A DNA stretch of 64,000 bases from Corynebacterium glucuronolyticum DSM 44120 (GTDB lineage Bacteria; Actinomycetota; Actinomycetes; Mycobacteriales; Mycobacteriaceae): the NCBI RefSeq assembly GCF_030440595.1, contig NZ_CP047452.1, forward strand, positions 1,054,001 through 1,118,000, read 5' to 3'. Positions 18,503-26,796 of this stretch are shown here, one piece after another. The notes under the pieces were generated by a model. That model was not told where the DNA came from. It was given only the letters and a program-made list of their open reading frames with translations, and ran no database searches. A program made the position numbers and the translations under genes. The stretch's first letter is position 1; each line of letters starts with the position of its first letter.

Positions 18503-19003
18503 ATGGAGCCTTCGAATATCACAGCCACCGTGATCACGGTTAGTGATAGAAGCTACGCAGGCATTCGGGAAGATGCCTCAGGGCCGCTGGCTGTTACTGC
18601 TCTCCGTGAAGCCGGATTAGTCTGCGGTGATCCTGTTGTCGTTCCTGATGGAATCGATTCAGTTACTAATGCGCTCAGAGATGCCGTAGTGAAAGGATCC
18701 CGGGTGATTTTTACTACAGGGGGGACGGGGATTACCGAACGTGATCTCACGCCGGAGGCTACTCGTATTTTCATAGAACATGAGCTCGTCGGCGTGGAAA
18801 CCCAAATTTTGCTGGAGGGACTGAAAAAGACCCCTATGGCCGGGCTGTCTCGCGGGCTCGTCGGAGTCGGAGGCACGTCCGTTTTCATCAACGCGCCGGG
18901 TTCGAGGGGCGGAGTGAAAGATGTCCTGTCTGTTGTGATTCCACTTCTGCCTCATTTAATTGAGCAGCTGGACGGGGTTGCCGGAAAAGCTCACGGTGAA
19001 TAG
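18503..19003 (+). CDS. mog: molybdopterin adenylyltransferase (MogA/MoaB family)
   Basis: 166 residues. Activates molybdopterin by adenylation before molybdenum insertion by MoeA. Family signatures: TVSDRSYAGIREDASGP at the N-terminus, FTTGGTGITERDLTPEAT in the middle (the conserved TGGTG nucleotide-binding loop) and NAPGSRGGVKD near the end. Normal length. Divergent from modA and convergent with mobA in a block devoted to molybdenum uptake and cofactor synthesis. Confidence 0.95.
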   Translation: MEPSNITATVITVSDRSYAGIREDASGPLAVTALREAGLVCGDPVVVPDGIDSVTNALRDAVVKGSRVIFTTGGTGITERDLTPEATRIFIEHELVGVETQILLEGLKKTPMAGLSRGLVGVGGTSVFINAPGSRGGVKDVLSVVIPLLPHLIEQLDGVAGKAHGE

Positions 19004-19314
19004 GGCTGTATCGCACTCGTTCACACTCGCTTGGTGTGCATACCCCTGCTGTGCGCTGGCTAACTCAGCTTGCCGACGCTGACTGAGCGCTGAATCAGAG
19101 TGCGAAGCTGGACCGGGGCGTTCTCACCTTTATCCTTGCCAGAGCTCGGAAAATCATAAAGATACCGGCAAGGCAACATGATGACAAAGGCACGTGCTGT
19201 TTATCGCGGAGGGACGTGTCATACGCACTTACCCCTGCATTTTCCCGCGAGCGCCGTGCTACCGACGCATTCCTTCTCAGCGCATTCGGAACGATCTGAT
19301 GAGTCTCTCGTCGT
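19004..19314. other. intergenic region between convergent mog and mobA
   Basis: 311 bases. I see no gene. A 7-bp inverted pair (CCTTGCC, GGCAAGG) spaced 36 bases apart near 19133-19181 could form a weak terminator. Confidence 0.35.
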
Positions 19315-19947
19315 TTACTTCTGTACCGACGGAATGGTGGCTGCAGAATGATGCGTGAAGGATTTGAGCTCCTCCAACGTGTCGTAGTCGCGCTCAGAGC
19401 CATCGCCCGGAACTTCGATGAATGAAGGAGCGGCGGAGTAGAGGCGCTTGGCAGCGCCCTCTGTCCCTGTCTCCGCAATAGCGGCACGCAGGTCAACGGT
19501 ACGCCAGAGAGCAATAAGTGGCTCCAAAAAACCGTCGCTCGAGCGGACGACGGCGGCCGAATGGTCACCAATGACACGAGCTAACCGGGGAAGCAGACGA
19601 GAGGCGAAGGGGGCATCGACCGTGGTGATGAAAACGAAGGGAGTAGCGATCTCTTCGCTTCCTCGCGCGATCGCGGCGATGGGGCCGGCGAAGGGAGGAT
19701 TTTCTGCCACGAGCTGCACGTCGGCGGGGAGGCCTTCCGGCTGCCGTGAACTGACTACGATGCGAGGTGCGGGGCCTAGTGAGCGGAGAACAATATCGAT
19801 GAGCCGCTCGCCATCAGCAACTGCGCAGGCTTTATCGATGCCACCCATCCGAGTTGCACGCCCACCGGCAAGCACCATGGCGGAAATCTCGCCGCTGCTG
19901 GGGCTATCGCATGCAGGGGGCACGCTAGCTTCGTCTCCCGAACGCAC
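19315..19947 (-). CDS. mobA: molybdenum cofactor guanylyltransferase
   Basis: 210 residues. Attaches GMP to Mo-molybdopterin to make the MGD form used by DMSO-reductase-family enzymes. The nucleotidyltransferase signature MVLAGGRATRMGGIDKA occurs near residue 24, and the metal-site region TTVDAPF near residue 109. The GTG start at 19947 has GGAGG eight bases upstream and lies three bases after the moaC stop, so moaC-mobA form an operon. Presence of MobA suggests that the genome encodes an MGD enzyme, though none lies in this window. Confidence 0.9.
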   Translation of the reverse strand: MRSGDEASVPPACDSPSSGEISAMVLAGGRATRMGGIDKACAVADGERLIDIVLRSLGPAPRIVVSSRQPEGLPADVQLVAENPPFAGPIAAIARGSEEIATPFVFITTVDAPFASRLLPRLARVIGDHSAAVVRSSDGFLEPLIALWRTVDLRAAIAETGTEGAAKRLYSAAPSFIEVPGDGSERDYDTLEELKSFTHHSAATIPSVQK

Positions 19948-19950
19948 TTG

Positions 19951-20421
19951 TTAGTCCTCCCGAATCCACGTGCCAGAGCGCCCGCCGGACTTCTTTGTAA
20001 TCTTGCATGAGCGAATGTATGCCGAGCGGTCAACACCTTTCACCATGTCGATAATTGCCAGCGCCGTGACGGATACAGCGGTGAGCGCCTCCATCTCTAC
20101 TCCGGTGCGGTCTGCCGTACGCACGGTGGCTTCGATAAAGACATGGTCATCGCGGATCTCGAGGTCTACAGCCGCTCCATGGATACCGATTGTGTGGGCG
20201 AGGGGCAACAGGTCTGGAACCTTCTTCGCCGCGGAAATTCCAGCGATGCGTGCGACGGCAAGGACGTCGCCCTTGGGCACAGTACCGTCTCTCAGGGCTC
20301 GGATAATGTCTTGGGAACAGTACACTTCGCCCTGGGCGGTTGCGCTGCGAATTGTGGGAGTCTTTTCCGTGACATCCACCATGTACGCCTCGCCGGCGTT
20401 ATTGAGGTGCGTAAATTTCAT
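19951..20421 (-). CDS. moaC: cyclic pyranopterin monophosphate synthase MoaC
   Basis: 156 residues from the ATG at 20421, giving the normal family N-terminus FTHLNNAGEAYMVDVTEK. Works after MoaA to form cyclic pyranopterin monophosphate in the first step of Moco synthesis. Conserved stretches: ARIAGISAAKKVPDLLPLAH, GVEMEALTAVSVTAL and DMVKGVDR. AAAGGAC lies upstream. Operon with mobA. Confidence 0.96.
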   Translation of the reverse strand: MKFTHLNNAGEAYMVDVTEKTPTIRSATAQGEVYCSQDIIRALRDGTVPKGDVLAVARIAGISAAKKVPDLLPLAHTIGIHGAAVDLEIRDDHVFIEATVRTADRTGVEMEALTAVSVTALAIIDMVKGVDRSAYIRSCKITKKSGGRSGTWIRED

Positions 20422-20580
20422 GTCCTGTAGTCCTTTCCTTGTGATCTGCCGAAAGGCCAATGGCAATTCTGGTAACGGGCGGCTCCTGTGCGACAGCAGC
20501 CTAGGCTACTGTCAGCTGACACCCGTAGTGAAACTGAGATGATTGGCGAACTGGTGCCAGTATGTGGAGTTGTGTCAGAA

Positions 20581-21747
20581 CTAGAGCAGCATGACAAGCG
20601 CATCGTGGCCGGTGTGTCCGGGAGGGACGATGGCAAGGCCGTTCATTCCAACGAGGGAACCAATGCGGTGGGATCCCGCGCCTTTCGACACCACGCGGTC
20701 GCCTTCGACGCGGACGGGGAAGAAGCGGGTGCGCTCCTCAATCGGGTCGAGTGGGCCGTCGATGGACATGGGAATCTTCACCAGTTCGCGCGGGGTATTG
20801 GTGAGACATGCAATCACTTCGCGAACGTACATATGGAAACTCACCCAGGAGCTCACAGGGTTACCAGGCAGGCACACAAGCGGTATGCCCTTCCACAACC
20901 CGCAGCCCTGGGGCTTACCTGGCTGTTGTGCGACCTTGACAAAGGTGATAGATCCAGCGGTAGCTTCCTTGACTACGTCGTATGCGCCGGCTGACACCCC
21001 GCCGGTCGTAACGACAAGGTCGCAGCGGCTGGCAAGATCATCGAGGATTTCGAGGAAATCGGATGGGTTGTCGCTGGAGTGGTGGGTGCGGACCACGTCG
21101 CAGTGCTCCGCGCGCGCAAGCGCCTCGATCATGGGGCCGTTGGAATCGGGTATTTGCCCTTCTTCTAGCTTGTCGACGGCTGCCAGCTCGTCGCCGGAAG
21201 AGACCACGCCGACAACGGGGCGGGGGTAGCACGTCACGGTAGGGACACCAACCGAGATGATTGCCGCGATAGCGGACGCATCAAGCCGCTGCCCGGCGCG
21301 GACGACGGTGTCGCCAACGCACACGTCTTCTGCTTTCCGACGGATGTTTGCCTGTGCTTTTGGAGAACGGTGAACCTCCACCGTGCGAGGAAGCTCTTGT
21401 GGCCCAGGCTCGAGGTTAGTGTCCTCCACGGGGACAACAGCAAGCCCCTCGTCATCGCCCGTTGGAGCACCCGTCATAATCCGCACGGCTTCCCCCGAGC
21501 CGACCGAGAGCGCCGTGGCTCCTGCTGGAACATCCCCGATTACGCGTCGGGTAGCGTCAGCATCCTCCGTGCGCACGAGAAATCCGTCCATAGCAGAATT
21601 GGTGAACCGCGGGATAGGCAATGTAGCGGTGACATCCTCAGCAAGGACGAAACCTGCAGCCTCCTCGGTGGCGAGGGTTACTCGCTTTTCCAGCGGTTTT
21701 GCGAGTTTCTGGATGGTGGACAGGTATTCACTCATGGGGATTAACAC
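20581..21747 (-). CDS. moeA: molybdopterin molybdenumtransferase MoeA
   Basis: About 388 residues. Inserts molybdenum into adenylated molybdopterin. Motifs: NSAMDGF near residue 50, RIMTGAPTG near residue 90, VVSSGDEL, TTGGVSAGAYD and LPGNPVSSWVSFH. The GTG at 21747 is preferred because a -10 hexamer TATAGT ends eight bases earlier and no Shine-Dalgarno is visible, suggesting a leaderless transcript. An ATG twelve bases further in is the alternative. Divergent from moaE, whose -10 overlaps this one. Confidence 0.93.
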   Translation of the reverse strand: MLIPMSEYLSTIQKLAKPLEKRVTLATEEAAGFVLAEDVTATLPIPRFTNSAMDGFLVRTEDADATRRVIGDVPAGATALSVGSGEAVRIMTGAPTGDDEGLAVVPVEDTNLEPGPQELPRTVEVHRSPKAQANIRRKAEDVCVGDTVVRAGQRLDASAIAAIISVGVPTVTCYPRPVVGVVSSGDELAAVDKLEEGQIPDSNGPMIEALARAEHCDVVRTHHSSDNPSDFLEILDDLASRCDLVVTTGGVSAGAYDVVKEATAGSITFVKVAQQPGKPQGCGLWKGIPLVCLPGNPVSSWVSFHMYVREVIACLTNTPRELVKIPMSIDGPLDPIEERTRFFPVRVEGDRVVSKGAGSHRIGSLVGMNGLAIVPPGHTGHDALVMLL

Positions 21748-21754
21748 AACGCCC

Positions 21755-21762
21755 ACTATACT
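21755..21762. promoter_or_regulatory. overlapping divergent -10 elements of moeA and moaE
   Basis: The eight bases ACTATACT contain TATACT for moaE (21757-21762, then seven bases to ATG) and, on the minus strand, TATAGT for moeA (21760-21755, then seven bases to GTG). Both spacings place the start codon at or next to the predicted transcript start, so both mRNAs would be leaderless. Confidence 0.7.
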
Positions 21763-21769
21763 GACCCGA

Positions 21770-22183
21770 ATGATTTACTCACGTATCCGCGACACCGCTA
21801 TTGATGTCCCCTTTCTTGCCGAGCAGGTTGCCTGCGATGAGGCCGGAGCCATCGCTACGTTCGACGGCCGGGTACGCAACCACGATCACGGCCACGCGGT
21901 GACCAAACTGACCTACTCGGCTCACCCTGCGGCCGAGCGCATCATCGCTGAGGTCGCTGAACAGATTGGGAAGAAATACGACCTCCATTCCATCGCAGTC
22001 GAACATCGGACAGGGGATCTGTCCATCGGCGACACTGCCCTTGGTGCGGCTGTCTCCTCATCCCACCGGCGTGAGGCGTTTGAGGCGTTAGCCGAGCTCG
22101 TCGACGAAATTAAGGCCCAGCTTCCTATTTGGAAGCAACAATTCTTCTCTGACGGCACCTATGAGTGGAGCAATTGCGCCTAA
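21770..22183 (+). CDS. moaE: molybdopterin synthase catalytic subunit MoaE
   Basis: 137 residues. With MoaD converts cyclic pyranopterin monophosphate to molybdopterin. Conserved stretches: GAIATFDGRVRNHDHG near residue 25, AEVAEQIGKKYDL, VEHRTGDLSIGD and, near the end, PIWKQQFFSDGTYEW with the catalytic lysine region. The ATG directly follows a -10 hexamer with seven bases between and there is no ribosome-binding site, so a leaderless mRNA is likely. Its partner moaD lies at 23555-23800 on the other strand. Confidence 0.95.
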   Translation: MIYSRIRDTAIDVPFLAEQVACDEAGAIATFDGRVRNHDHGHAVTKLTYSAHPAAERIIAEVAEQIGKKYDLHSIAVEHRTGDLSIGDTALGAAVSSSHRREAFEALAELVDEIKAQLPIWKQQFFSDGTYEWSNCA

Positions 22184-22408
22184 CCAGTCATCCCTTTGCA
22201 AGCGGTTCCTGTACGGGCGCTCCTGCACAGGAATCGAAAAAGATGTGACCTGATATCTAAGGTTCCTGGGGCCTCCACAGGTTCCTGGATCCTCTGCAGG
22301 TCTCGAGGCTGACCAATACATACCTCGTCCGTATCGCTGAGACAGACTCTGTGATCTTTATCTCTTGCTTCCGTGTCGTTTTTCCACAGTAATTGTTTTA
22401 TTGCCACA

Positions 22409-22414
22409 TACAAT
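22409..22414 (+). promoter_or_regulatory. -10 element of a leaderless gene
   Basis: TACAAT followed by six bases and the GTG at 22421. There is no Shine-Dalgarno, consistent with leaderless expression of the secreted hydrolase. Confidence 0.55.
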
Positions 22415-22420
22415 CATTTA

Positions 22421-23323
22421 GTGGTTAAAAAATTTTTCGGAGTGTGTGTGGCAACGGTGCTCACCTGTGGTGTGGTGCCAGCAGCGCAGGCAGTGACGCT
22501 AGATCCGCGCATGGTACCGCCACGCACTCAAATTACCGTCCGGCAAGATTCTGGTTTGACCTTTTCCACCGGTAACAGTCACGAAGCGCGTCCTGCTTTG
22601 TCTTTGAGCAAGCTGTATTTGGGGTATTGGGTCCTCAAGTACGGTGATCCTTCTGATAAGGAGCGGGTAGAGAACATGATTCGCTACAGCGAGGACGGCA
22701 CCGCCTCCTACCTCGATCAGCGATATCGGAACGCCATCAGTGGTGTCATTGCAGAGTTTGGCCTAAGAGAAACGTTTTACACGGGGTACTGGGGGAGCGT
22801 CCGCACGTCCACCGAAGATGTCTCTCGCTTCACTGCACAGATTAGGAATGACCCTATCGCCGCACCGATTATCCGTGGGATGGAGACAGTAGCTCCGATT
22901 GCTGCCGATGGCTACCACCAAAACTATGGGACATCCCGGGTTCCGGGGGTTCAGGGAACTAAGTTCGGGTGGGCAGATCGTCGTGATATCCATGCCTCGG
23001 TATCATTCGCGCCGGGTTTCACGGTGGCGGCCAATACCTACGGAGGACCTGATGCACACACTGCCGATGTTGTAGCCGCTGTGCATAATGATCCTCATCC
23101 TGCCCCTGCGCCGCCACCGGCACCCGTGGTAACTCCGTTAGAAACGATCGGCCTCGGTTCTTCAGAGGCTGTCGCCGCCGTTAATGCCCAGGTGAGTGCC
23201 GCCCAGGAGGAGGCAAATAGAGTGCTCGAAGGGGCCACGGAACAGGCTCAGCGGGCTGCACGTGACGCTTGTGTGGCAGCGAACCAATCCTTGGCTCCAT
23301 CCGGTTTAGCGCCTGTTTGTTAG
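22421..23323 (+). CDS. secreted beta-lactamase/PBP-like serine hydrolase
   Basis: 300 residues from a leaderless GTG. A signal peptide ends near PAAQAVT. The body carries the three marks of the penicillin-recognising fold: S61-L-S-K64 (SxxK), S90-E-D in RYSEDGTAS at the SxN position, and K181-F-G at the KTG position. The last N/G residues are altered, so activity is uncertain. A Pro/Ala linker (about 226-240) leads to an Ala/Glu-rich helical tail with two cysteines. It could be a cell-wall peptidase, an esterase or an inactive binder. It sits inside the Moco block without an obvious link to it. A 14-bp tandem duplication covers the stop codon. Confidence 0.75.
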   Translation: MVKKFFGVCVATVLTCGVVPAAQAVTLDPRMVPPRTQITVRQDSGLTFSTGNSHEARPALSLSKLYLGYWVLKYGDPSDKERVENMIRYSEDGTASYLDQRYRNAISGVIAEFGLRETFYTGYWGSVRTSTEDVSRFTAQIRNDPIAAPIIRGMETVAPIAADGYHQNYGTSRVPGVQGTKFGWADRRDIHASVSFAPGFTVAANTYGGPDAHTADVVAAVHNDPHPAPAPPPAPVVTPLETIGLGSSEAVAAVNAQVSAAQEEANRVLEGATEQAQRAARDACVAANQSLAPSGLAPVC

Positions 23324-23344
23324 GAATAAATTGTTAGGAATAAA
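23317..23344. repeat. 14-bp tandem duplication across a stop codon
   Basis: TTGTTAGGAATAAA occurs twice in a row (23317-23330, 23331-23344). The TAG stop of the secreted hydrolase lies in the first copy. Confidence 0.9.
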
Positions 23345-23554
23345 TGTCCTGCGGGAGTGCTCGCCGTTCATGAAAGCTTTCTCCGTCGCGGGAGCATGCA
23401 CCGCAGCAAACACGCATTATAGATTTATGAGAATTATGGATCCGTTGGACAGGTGAGTCGACGAAAAAGACGGGTGTGATGGAAATACGGACCCGACGTG
23501 AATGCGTACCGAGATCCAGAAAAAGACATGCGTCGCGGGTAACTGTGATCTGCC

Positions 23555-23800
23555 TTAGCCTCCTGCAAAGGGAGGCAGGAAATCGACGGATTGTGCCGAG
23601 GCGACCGGTGCCCGTCGGTCAATGGCCTGGGCGTTGTCGACGAAAATGGCACATTGCTCAAGCACCGCTCGTGCATGCGGGTGTGTGTGTAGTACCTGCT
23701 CCCGCAGCTCTGCAAGCGTGGTCGTTTCATCGACCTTTGCTGGTTCCTCGGCGAGGCCTACGGCATCGGCCGCGGCAGCGAAGTAGCGAATAGTTGTCAC
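23555..23800 (-). CDS. moaD: molybdopterin synthase sulfur carrier MoaD
   Basis: 81 residues, ubiquitin-like small subunit of molybdopterin synthase; its C-terminal glycine is thiocarboxylated to deliver sulfur. It begins with the beta-strand TTIRYFAAAADAVGL and ends VDFLPPFAGG, with the required double glycine and the PP(V/F) approach typical of MoaD. Located three bases downstream of moaA on the same strand. The activating enzyme MoeB/MoeZ is not in the window. Confidence 0.93.
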   Translation of the reverse strand: MTTIRYFAAAADAVGLAEEPAKVDETTTLAELREQVLHTHPHARAVLEQCAIFVDNAQAIDRRAPVASAQSVDFLPPFAGG

Positions 23801-23803
23801 TTG

Positions 23804-24811
23804 TTAACCTCCAATTGCGCTCATAGTCCGGTCCGGCTGGATGAAAAGGGGGCTATCAATACCGTGTCCAGCCTTCTTAACGGACATGCACTCGCTCCAG
23901 GCACGAGCGAGCTCGTCATCTGTGGCGCCGGTGCGCATGAGGTCGCGCAGTGATGTCTCCTCGCGGGCGAAGAGACAATTGCGAATGGCGCCGTCCGTGG
24001 TCAGACGCGTGCGGTCGCAATCGCCACAAAACGGGTGTGTCACAGCTGCGATGATGCCGACGTACCCATCGAGGGCACCATCGGTGGCATGCCACAGGGC
24101 AGCAGGAGCAGATCCGCGCGGTTTTTCTGCCTCCTCCAAAGTAAACCGCGTCCGCAGGGTGTCCAGAATGTGATCGGCAGTTACCATTTTCGAACGATCC
24201 CATTTATCAGGGGGCCCGAGGGGCATTTGCTCGATGAACCGCAACTGTGCTCCATGCTGTAGGCAGAACTCCGCTAGCGGTACGATATCCCCTTCATTGA
24301 CCTCCGGCATGACTACCGTGTTCACCTTCACGGGAGTGAGACCGATTTCGCTGGCGACACGTATAGATGTGAGCACATCGTCAAGGCGGTCGCGACGGGT
24401 GAGGCGTGTGTATGTGTCGTTATCAAGGGAATCTAGAGAAATGTTAACGCGATCCAATCCCGCGTCCTTCAGCGCTCGTGCATGGCGATGCAAGCTCACA
24501 CCGTTGGTGGTGATTGCCGTGGAGGGAGAAGGTGTGAGGGCCTTCGTGGCAGTAATGATCTCCGGAAGGGATTTGCGAAGCAGGGGTTCGCCACCAGTAA
24601 AGCGAACCTGTTGGATTCCGAGCTGTTCCACAGCGATGCGGATGAGTCGAATCGTTTCCTCATCAGTCAACGTATCCGGGGTGGGAATCCACTCCAGTCC
24701 TTCGGCAGGCATGCAGTAGGTACACCGGAGGTTGCAACGGTCGGTGAGCGACACCCTGAGATCGCGGGCGACGCGGCCGTAGCGGTCGGCCAATAAAGTG
24801 TGTGTTGACAT
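23804..24811 (-). CDS. moaA: GTP 3',8-cyclase MoaA
   Basis: 335 residues, radical-SAM enzyme that starts Moco synthesis from GTP. The N-terminal cluster motif is CNLRCTYC within DRCNLRCTYCMPAEG. The C-terminal second 4Fe-4S site is visible in HPFCGDCDRTRLTTDGAIRNCLF-type spacing (cysteines of CGDC and NCLF). The protein ends in the functional Gly-Gly tail (SAIGG). First gene of moaA-moaD. Length is normal. Confidence 0.96.
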   Translation of the reverse strand: MSTHTLLADRYGRVARDLRVSLTDRCNLRCTYCMPAEGLEWIPTPDTLTDEETIRLIRIAVEQLGIQQVRFTGGEPLLRKSLPEIITATKALTPSPSTAITTNGVSLHRHARALKDAGLDRVNISLDSLDNDTYTRLTRRDRLDDVLTSIRVASEIGLTPVKVNTVVMPEVNEGDIVPLAEFCLQHGAQLRFIEQMPLGPPDKWDRSKMVTADHILDTLRTRFTLEEAEKPRGSAPAALWHATDGALDGYVGIIAAVTHPFCGDCDRTRLTTDGAIRNCLFAREETSLRDLMRTGATDDELARAWSECMSVKKAGHGIDSPLFIQPDRTMSAIGG

Positions 24812-25240
24812 GTCCCCTCCAAACTAGTCGAAATACCCTGCGGTAGCTAATAACAGATGTACGACCTTGTTTATTCTTGTGTTTGCCTCGCCGGTCTAGC
24901 TTGTGGGTTTAAGCGTTGCCGGTCCAGCCTGTGAGATTTGTGCGTCGTAGCGAAAGCAAGTGAGTATGAGCGACTGCTGGTGAGGCGGAGTTCTGTCACA
25001 ACATGTGCAGGGCGCACCACGTGTGGGCAAACTAAGTGTGGGCAAACTATGTGCAGGCAAACCGTGTGCGGGAAAACAGTAGTCAGCGCCACGTATCCGC
25101 TTCTTAACCGTAGGGCGACGCTCGGTGACGTAGGGTGACCTAGGGCAACCAAGGGCGGCGTCGGGTGTTGTAACGGGGCAATCGTTCTCGTACGCACCTA
25201 TCCCGGGCTCACACCGGCGGCCGTGGGGAACGAAGAAGTG
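24812..25240. other. intergenic region upstream of moaA
   Basis: 429 bases with no gene. It contains a four-copy 15-bp repeat (25021-25080) and, just after it, a decayed GGTGAC/TAGGG-rich direct-repeat stretch around 25110-25160. The moaA promoter must lie at the left end. Confidence 0.45.
25021..25080. repeat. 15-bp tandem repeat, four copies
   Basis: Units at 25021, 25036, 25051 and 25066. The first two are GTGTGGGCAAACTAA and the same with a final T; copies three and four diverge at several positions. Confidence 0.85.
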
Positions 25241-26305
25241 CTACGACAACGAGATGCGCTGATCGTTGAGTACGTCAGCTAGACGTGACGGATAATCAGT
25301 GATGATTCCATCGACACCTGCGTTGACCAGGTCGACCATGGTGGCAGGATCATTAACCGTCCACGGAATGACCAGTAAATTATGCTCATGAGCCCGATCA
25401 ACATACTCTGCCATGGTCTCCGGGCGAGCCCCGGTGTCCCCTCTGCGAACTCCCAACGGGCCTCCGAAATTGGGAGCAATCGCATCGGCACCAAGGGCGA
25501 CGACCGCTGTAATCGGATCTCCGTGGACCGCAGAATACTGAATTCCTGCTAGCCATGGGGAGCCATCGGTGAATGTCTCAGCGTCATACTTCGCCACGGT
25601 TAAAACCTCGCGGTTCGAAGCCCGGACCATGGGGAGGACGCTCCAATCCGACGACTGGATAGCGACCCTGTCGCTGAGGTCGAATGATTCCACTTCCGAT
25701 AGGATGGCCGCGACGTAATCCTGGGGTAGAGCCGTTGCTTCATCGGAATCAACCTCAGTTCGTGGCTCGATATTGAAACGAACGTACGGTGCATCCTTGG
25801 CTAGGTTGAAGACATCTTTGAGCTGGAGAATCGTGCTTCCCTGCGGGTGATGCGCCTCGGGAAAATCGGCTAACGGCTTAGAACAATCCAGGGTGTGCAC
25901 CTGGGCGTAGGCAAGCGTATCGATGCGCTTACCTACATAGGGAAACTGCGGATCGCCCGGTGTAACTGGAGCGGTGTCGGAGCACTTTTCCGCGAAGATG
26001 CGAGCGTCGTTCCACACAACGGGAACCCCGTCTTTGCTCAGCGTGATGACGAACTCCAGGGTAGTAACCCCGACCTCGAGAGCGTTGATGAAAGCAGCCT
26101 CGGATCCTTCGGTGTACTCGCCACGGCCACCACTATGTGCTTGCACATCGATCGGTGATGATGAGAATACGGAGCCACTCGCTTCGGCGGCAATCGGCTC
26201 GGGGGTGATGACGGAATCGGAAGCCACGCTACTTGAGCATGCCGATAGCGTACCAATCATCACCGCGCCGACGAGTGGCACTGCATAGAGATGACGGTGG
26301 TGCAT
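25241..26305 (-). CDS. glycerophosphodiesterase-like lipoprotein with altered active site
   Basis: 354 residues from the ATG at 26305. A lipobox TLSAC (Cys23) predicts a surface lipoprotein. The fold is GDPD: H57 in QAHSGGRGEYTEGSEAAF, E84 in LEFVITLSKDG, NIEPRTE, and WTVNDP and DGIITDYPSRL near the end. Two expected residues are changed: the metal-ligand Asp of the ExD motif is Val86, and the second catalytic His (normally HD after VV) is Asn99 in VVWND. It may therefore be a non-catalytic binder or have shifted chemistry. Related actinobacterial enzymes hydrolyse glycerophosphodiesters to glycerol-3-phosphate. Confidence 0.85.
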   Translation of the reverse strand: MHHRHLYAVPLVGAVMIGTLSACSSSVASDSVITPEPIAAEASGSVFSSSPIDVQAHSGGRGEYTEGSEAAFINALEVGVTTLEFVITLSKDGVPVVWNDARIFAEKCSDTAPVTPGDPQFPYVGKRIDTLAYAQVHTLDCSKPLADFPEAHHPQGSTILQLKDVFNLAKDAPYVRFNIEPRTEVDSDEATALPQDYVAAILSEVESFDLSDRVAIQSSDWSVLPMVRASNREVLTVAKYDAETFTDGSPWLAGIQYSAVHGDPITAVVALGADAIAPNFGGPLGVRRGDTGARPETMAEYVDRAHEHNLLVIPWTVNDPATMVDLVNAGVDGIITDYPSRLADVLNDQRISLS

Positions 26306-26796
26306 AAGCGGTCTTTCTAGGGCTTTCTTTCTAACGAGATCTTCATAACGAAGTCGTCGTAGCGTGATCCTGTTAGAAGCAACCAAGTAGCTGGGATGTA
26401 TAAAGTTTTATTCAAGGCTAACGAACATTAAATTAGCGCATGTTGGGAACCGTGCCAGGTGAACAACAGCTGTCGGGTTAGAGCCGCCGTGAACGCCATC
26501 GAAGCGGGGGATGAGTCGCGACTCACCTACCATTTGTTTTAGTTATGCCAGGTTTCTCGTCGTAGCATTATCGCTTTTAGCTGGCATTCAGGATGTTGGC
26601 AGTAAAACACCAGGAAGTGGGGGAGGGGGAGGATGTCACCGCCTGGTCACGTGGCATGGTTTCAACACCTTTGAAGTGCTTTGGGAATACAGCGTGCGCA
26701 AAACCGGCCTGGCGAAACACTGGCCCGGCGAAAAACCAGCGTGCGCCTAACCAGCGTGGCGTGAAATCAGTATCGCGGTGGTGAGAGTCCGGCAGT
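26306..26796. other. intergenic region between GDPD-like and acyl-CoA synthetase genes
   Basis: 491 bases. No gene that I can support; a 79-codon plus-strand frame at 26511-26750 lacks a start signal and a recognisable product. Direct repeats of CTGGC and CCAGCGTG occur at 26700-26760. Confidence 0.4.
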
